This document shows positions 33,732 to 36,615 of a DNA stretch of 36,615 nt, piece after piece (within the stretch, counting starts at the first letter, position 1; each line of letters starts with the position of its first letter). The DNA comes from Rhodospira sp. (GTDB taxonomy: Bacteria > Pseudomonadota > Alphaproteobacteria > Rhodospirillales > Rhodospirillaceae): the NCBI GenBank assembly GCA_028277295.1, contig JANQGN010000520.1, positions 1 through 36,615 of the forward strand, given 5' to 3'. The translations under genes were made by a program, and so were the position numbers. The notes below the pieces were generated by a model that was given only the letters and a program-made list of their open reading frames with translations, was not told the origin of the DNA and did not search any database.

Positions 33732-36008
33732 TCAGGCCGCGTCCGCCTGCCTCAGGCCGCGCGCCGCCGCCACGAGGTTTTCCAGGCTGGCCTTGACCTC
33801 GGACCAGCCCCGGGTTTTCAGGCCACAGTCCGGATTGACCCACAGATGGTCGCGCGGCAGCACCTTGGCGGCCTTGTCCAGCAGCCGGCGCATCTCGTCC
33901 ACCGGAGGCACGCGAGGCGCATGGATGTCCCACACCCCCGGGCCGATCTCATTCGGGTAGTGGAAGTCAACAAAGGCATCCAGCAACTCCATGTCCGACC
34001 GCGAGGTCTCGATGGAGATCACGTCCGCGTCCAGGGCGGCGATGGACGGCATGATGTCGTTGAACTCGCAGTAGCACATATGAGTGTGAATCTGCGTGCC
34101 GTCGGCCACGCCCGAGGCGGCCAGACGGAAGCATTCCACGGCCCAGGCCAGGTAGGTGTCCCAGTCGGCCTTGCGTGGCGGCAGGCCCTCGCGCATCGCC
34201 GGCTCGTCGATCTGAATAACGCGGATGCCGGCCGCCTCCAGGTCCCGCACCTCGTCGCGGATGGCCAGGGCGATCTGACGGCAGGTCCGCGCGCGCGGGA
34301 TGTCGTCGCGCACGAACGACCATTGCAGGATGGTCACGGGACCGGTGAGCATGCCCTTCATGGGCCGGTCGGTGAGCGACTGGGCATAGCGCGCCCAGTC
34401 CACCGTCATGGGGGCCGGCCGCGAGACGTCACCGAAGATCACCGGCGGCTTCACGCAGCGCGACCCATAGGACTGCACCCAGCCGTTGCGGGTGAACGTA
34501 AAGCCCGACAGGTGCTCGCCGAAGTACTCCACCATGTCGTTGCGCTCGAACTCGCCATGGACCAGCACGTCCAGGCCCAGGTCCTCCTGAATGCGGATGG
34601 TTCGCTCGGTCTCCGCCTTCAGGAAGGCGTCATAGGCGGCCTGGTCGATGTCGCCCCGGCGGAAGGCGGCGCGCTTCTGGCGCACTTCGGGTGTCTGCGG
34701 GAACGAGCCGATGGTGGTGGTGGGAAAGGCCGGCAACCCAAGTCGGGCGCGCTGGGCGGCCTGGCGCACCGGAAACGGGCTGGCGCGTTCGGCGTCGCCT
34801 GGCGTCACATCGGCCAGCCGCGCGGTCACGGTGGCATCATGGATGCGCGGGGAGGCGCGACGGGCGGCGGCGGCGTCCGAACTGGCCGTCAGCGCGTCGG
34901 CGACGGCCGCGCGGCCATCCCGGGCGGCCGTGGCCAGGGTCGCCACCTCGCCCAGCTTCTGGACCGAAAACGCCATCCAGGACCGCACCTCGGCGTCCAG
35001 ATCCGTCTCCAGGTCCAGGTCCACCGGCGTGTGCAGCAGCGAGCAGGAGGGCGCGACCTGCACCCGGTCTCCCCCCAGCCGCGCGACGGCGGTTTCCACC
35101 GGTCCCAGCGCGGCCTTCAGGTCGGCGCGCCAGACGTTGCGGCCGTCGACCACGCCCAGCGACAGCACGGTGTCCGCCGACAGGGAGTCCAGCACGGCGT
35201 TCAGTTGATCCGGCGCGCGCACCAGGTCCACATGCAGGCCGTCGACCGGCAGACTGGTGGCCAGGTCGGTGTTGTCGCGCAAACCATCGAAGTAGGTGGC
35301 CACCATCAGCCGGGGTCCGACCCCGGACAACACCGCATAGGCGCGGGCAAGGGCATCACGCTGCGCCGGTGTCAGGTCCAGGGACAGGACCGGTTCATCC
35401 ATCTGCACCCAGTCGGCGCCCGCGGCCACCAGTTGCCGGAGCAGGTCCTCGTAGACCGGCAGCACGGAGGACAGCAGCGACAGCGGATCGAAACCGGGAT
35501 CCTTCGCCTTGCCCAGGGACAGCCAGGTGACCGGGCCGATCAGCACCGGGCGGGTCTGGATGCCCAGCGCCTGGGCCTCGGTGACCTCGTCGACGGCCTT
35601 GGTGGTGGACAGGGCGAACCGCTGCCCGGCGTGCAACTCGGGCACGATATAGTGGTAGTTGGTGTCAAACCACTTGGTCATCTCCATGGCCGGGGCGGTG
35701 TCGGTGCCGCGCGCCATGGCGAACAGGGTCCCGAGGTCGACCGGCCCGCCGTCGTGCCCGAAGCGGGCCGGCACCGCGCCCAGCGCCGCCGTCATGTCCA
35801 GCACCTGGTCATAGAACGAGAAGTCGTTGGAGGGGATCACGTCGATCCCGGCGTCCCGCTGCGCGGCCCAGTGCCGGGCGCGCAGGTCGGCGGCGGCGGC
35901 CAGCAGGCCGGCGTGGTCGCGTTGGCCCTTCCAGAAGGCTTCGGTGGCCGTCTTCAACTCACGGCGGGCGCCGATGCGGGGAAAGCCGAGATTGGCGGAG
36001 CGTGTCAT
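33732..36008 (-). CDS. metE: Cobalamin-independent methionine synthase
   Basis: This 758-residue enzyme transfers a methyl group from methyltetrahydrofolate-triglutamate to homocysteine. The N-terminal half has LGFPRIGARRELK and the C-terminal catalytic barrel begins near LPAFPTTTIGSFPQT. The zinc ligands are present: His643 and Cys645 in IHTHMCYCEF, Glu667 in ISIETSRS and Cys728 in NPDCGLKTRGW, each two residues later than in E. coli. The ATG at 36008 overlaps the stop of the upstream small gene (ATGA). No B12 or SAM riboswitch is visible upstream, since the gene is embedded in a longer unit. Confidence 0.96.
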   Translation of the reverse strand: MTRSANLGFPRIGARRELKTATEAFWKGQRDHAGLLAAAADLRARHWAAQRDAGIDVIPSNDFSFYDQVLDMTAALGAVPARFGHDGGPVDLGTLFAMARGTDTAPAMEMTKWFDTNYHYIVPELHAGQRFALSTTKAVDEVTEAQALGIQTRPVLIGPVTWLSLGKAKDPGFDPLSLLSSVLPVYEDLLRQLVAAGADWVQMDEPVLSLDLTPAQRDALARAYAVLSGVGPRLMVATYFDGLRDNTDLATSLPVDGLHVDLVRAPDQLNAVLDSLSADTVLSLGVVDGRNVWRADLKAALGPVETAVARLGGDRVQVAPSCSLLHTPVDLDLETDLDAEVRSWMAFSVQKLGEVATLATAARDGRAAVADALTASSDAAAARRASPRIHDATVTARLADVTPGDAERASPFPVRQAAQRARLGLPAFPTTTIGSFPQTPEVRQKRAAFRRGDIDQAAYDAFLKAETERTIRIQEDLGLDVLVHGEFERNDMVEYFGEHLSGFTFTRNGWVQSYGSRCVKPPVIFGDVSRPAPMTVDWARYAQSLTDRPMKGMLTGPVTILQWSFVRDDIPRARTCRQIALAIRDEVRDLEAAGIRVIQIDEPAMREGLPPRKADWDTYLAWAVECFRLAASGVADGTQIHTHMCYCEFNDIMPSIAALDADVISIETSRSDMELLDAFVDFHYPNEIGPGVWDIHAPRVPPVDEMRRLLDKAAKVLPRDHLWVNPDCGLKTRGWSEVKASLENLVAAARGLRQADAA

Positions 36009-36367
36009 GGGGAGCCTCTATTGGTGAGCAGGGTGTTGGCGTTGGCCGTCGGGGCGTAGCGGGCGACATGGCCCAGCAGGTCCAGCACACGACGCTGGTC
36101 CATCGTCGAACACGCGCCCGGTCCCGTCTCCGCCAGGCGGGCCAGCAGCGACCGCGCGGCCAGGGGGGGCGACACGGACGGCGGCAGGATGGCCAGCCAG
36201 GCCACCATCAGCGTGTCGGGCGTGTGCGGCCCGGGCTGCCCATGCCAAAGCCAGGACTCGATCAGACCGCCGGGGTCGTCCCAGGACTCCCGCGTCCGGC
36301 GGACGCCGGACTCAGGGGGGCCCGAGGTGGCGGGGACGCCCCGGGACTCGCGGTCGGGACAGGTCAC
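36005..36367 (-). CDS. Unknown 120-residue protein between phosphoribulokinase and metE
   Basis: The protein is not recognised. It has a proline- and arginine-rich first third, then a more hydrophobic helical part (TLMVAWLAILPPSVSPPLAARSLLARLAE) and MDQRRVLDLLGHVARYAP. The GTG at 36367 overlaps the phosphoribulokinase stop by 4 nt, and its TGA overlaps the metE start by 4 nt. That double overlap and the sensible amphipathic pattern support a real gene. No signal peptide or cysteine pair suggests a role. Confidence 0.6.
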   Translation of the reverse strand: MTCPDRESRGVPATSGPPESGVRRTRESWDDPGGLIESWLWHGQPGPHTPDTLMVAWLAILPPSVSPPLAARSLLARLAETGPGACSTMDQRRVLDLLGHVARYAPTANANTLLTNRGSP

Positions 36368-36615
36368 GCCGCGCGGGCCCGGCTGGCGCGGTCCACCAGG
36401 CGGTGGATCATGGGGGTCAGGATCAACTGCATCGCCAGGTCAAGCTTGTTGCCCGGGATGACGATGGAATTGGCCCGCGACATCCAGCTGTTCTGGATCA
36501 TCGCCGTCAGGTAGGAAAAATCGATCCCGCGCGGGTCCTTGAACCGGATCACCACCAGGGACTCGTCGGCCGTGGGGATCCAGCGCGCCGCGAAGGGATT
36601 GGAGGTGTCCACCAC
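36364..36615 (-). CDS. prkB: Phosphoribulokinase, C-terminal end (partial)
   Basis: The last 83 codons of the gene are in the window; it continues past the right edge. The segments ARWIPTADESLVVIRF, YLTAMIQNSWMSRANSIVIPG and KLDLAMQLILTPMIHRLV are characteristic of the proteobacterial class I enzyme, which phosphorylates ribulose 5-phosphate for Rubisco in the Calvin cycle. It implies autotrophic or redox-balancing CO2 fixation. The stop overlaps the next gene by 4 nt, tying it to metE in one transcript. Confidence 0.92.
   Translation of the reverse strand: MVDTSNPFAARWIPTADESLVVIRFKDPRGIDFSYLTAMIQNSWMSRANSIVIPGNKLDLAMQLILTPMIHRLVDRASRARAA

Noticed and set aside
33846..36059. Plus-strand frame of 737 codons across metE
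   Set aside because: It is the antisense of metE, rich in Gly, His and Gln, with no domain.
36009..36367. B12 or SAM riboswitch in front of metE
   Set aside because: The upstream sequence is an overlapping coding frame with no room for a leader aptamer.

Overview
The window is high-GC DNA from an alphaproteobacterium, most likely a purple non-sulfur member of the Rhodospirillaceae/Rhodospirillales. The pointers are the end of a phosphoribulokinase gene (Calvin cycle), CO-dehydrogenase-type accessory genes, the glutathione-dependent formaldehyde pathway, long isocitrate lyase, a minimal flagellin and a PhoX phosphatase. This placement is inference from gene content; no database search was run.

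Layout. 1-3266: the end of a CoxM-like FAD subunit gene, a HicA/HicB toxin-antitoxin pair on the opposite strand, then coxD (MoxR-type AAA+ ATPase) and coxE (VWA protein). 3338-8280: a Sia-type c-di-GMP switch, siaB (kinase), siaC (DUF1987 partner), siaD (GGDEF diguanylate cyclase), then a repeat-bearing gap, a periplasmic substrate-binding protein and siaA (PP2C phosphatase with HAMP). 8868-11536: PhoX alkaline phosphatase and a Tat-exported rubredoxin-like protein. 11583-18031 (minus): a 1730-residue hybrid histidine kinase, a small acidic protein and an ECF sigma factor. 18232-18515: remains of an IS5-type transposase and a 102-nt inverted-repeat element. 18514-20496 (minus): adhC and fghA. 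20616-26031 (minus): flagellar operon flgD-flgE-orf-flgN-flgK-flgL. 26291-29718 (plus): fliC, fliD and fliS. 28963-30036: a cluster of dispersed repeats around fliS. 30079-31245 (minus): a stand-alone AAA ATPase. 31688-36615 (minus, read right to left): phosphoribulokinase end, a 120-residue unknown, metE, aceA and a 78-residue unknown.

How they work together. The Sia genes should link an outside signal to c-di-GMP: SiaB and SiaA set the phosphorylation state of SiaC, and unphosphorylated SiaC activates SiaD. Here a solute-binding protein gene overlaps the start of siaA by 4 nt, suggesting that it supplies the ligand input. The flagellar block makes hook, junctions, cap, filament and export chaperones and could be the output antagonised by c-di-GMP. 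adhC/fghA oxidise formaldehyde to formate. aceA and phosphoribulokinase reflect switching between acetate and CO2 as carbon source.

The least explained material is the repeats: (i) a nested palindrome of about 60 nt in four copies, two with a companion hairpin; (ii) a 102-nt inverted-repeat element in three copies, two in perfect tandem; and (iii) two cut-down IS5-type transposase tails. They cluster in the same gaps and look like one family of non-autonomous elements.
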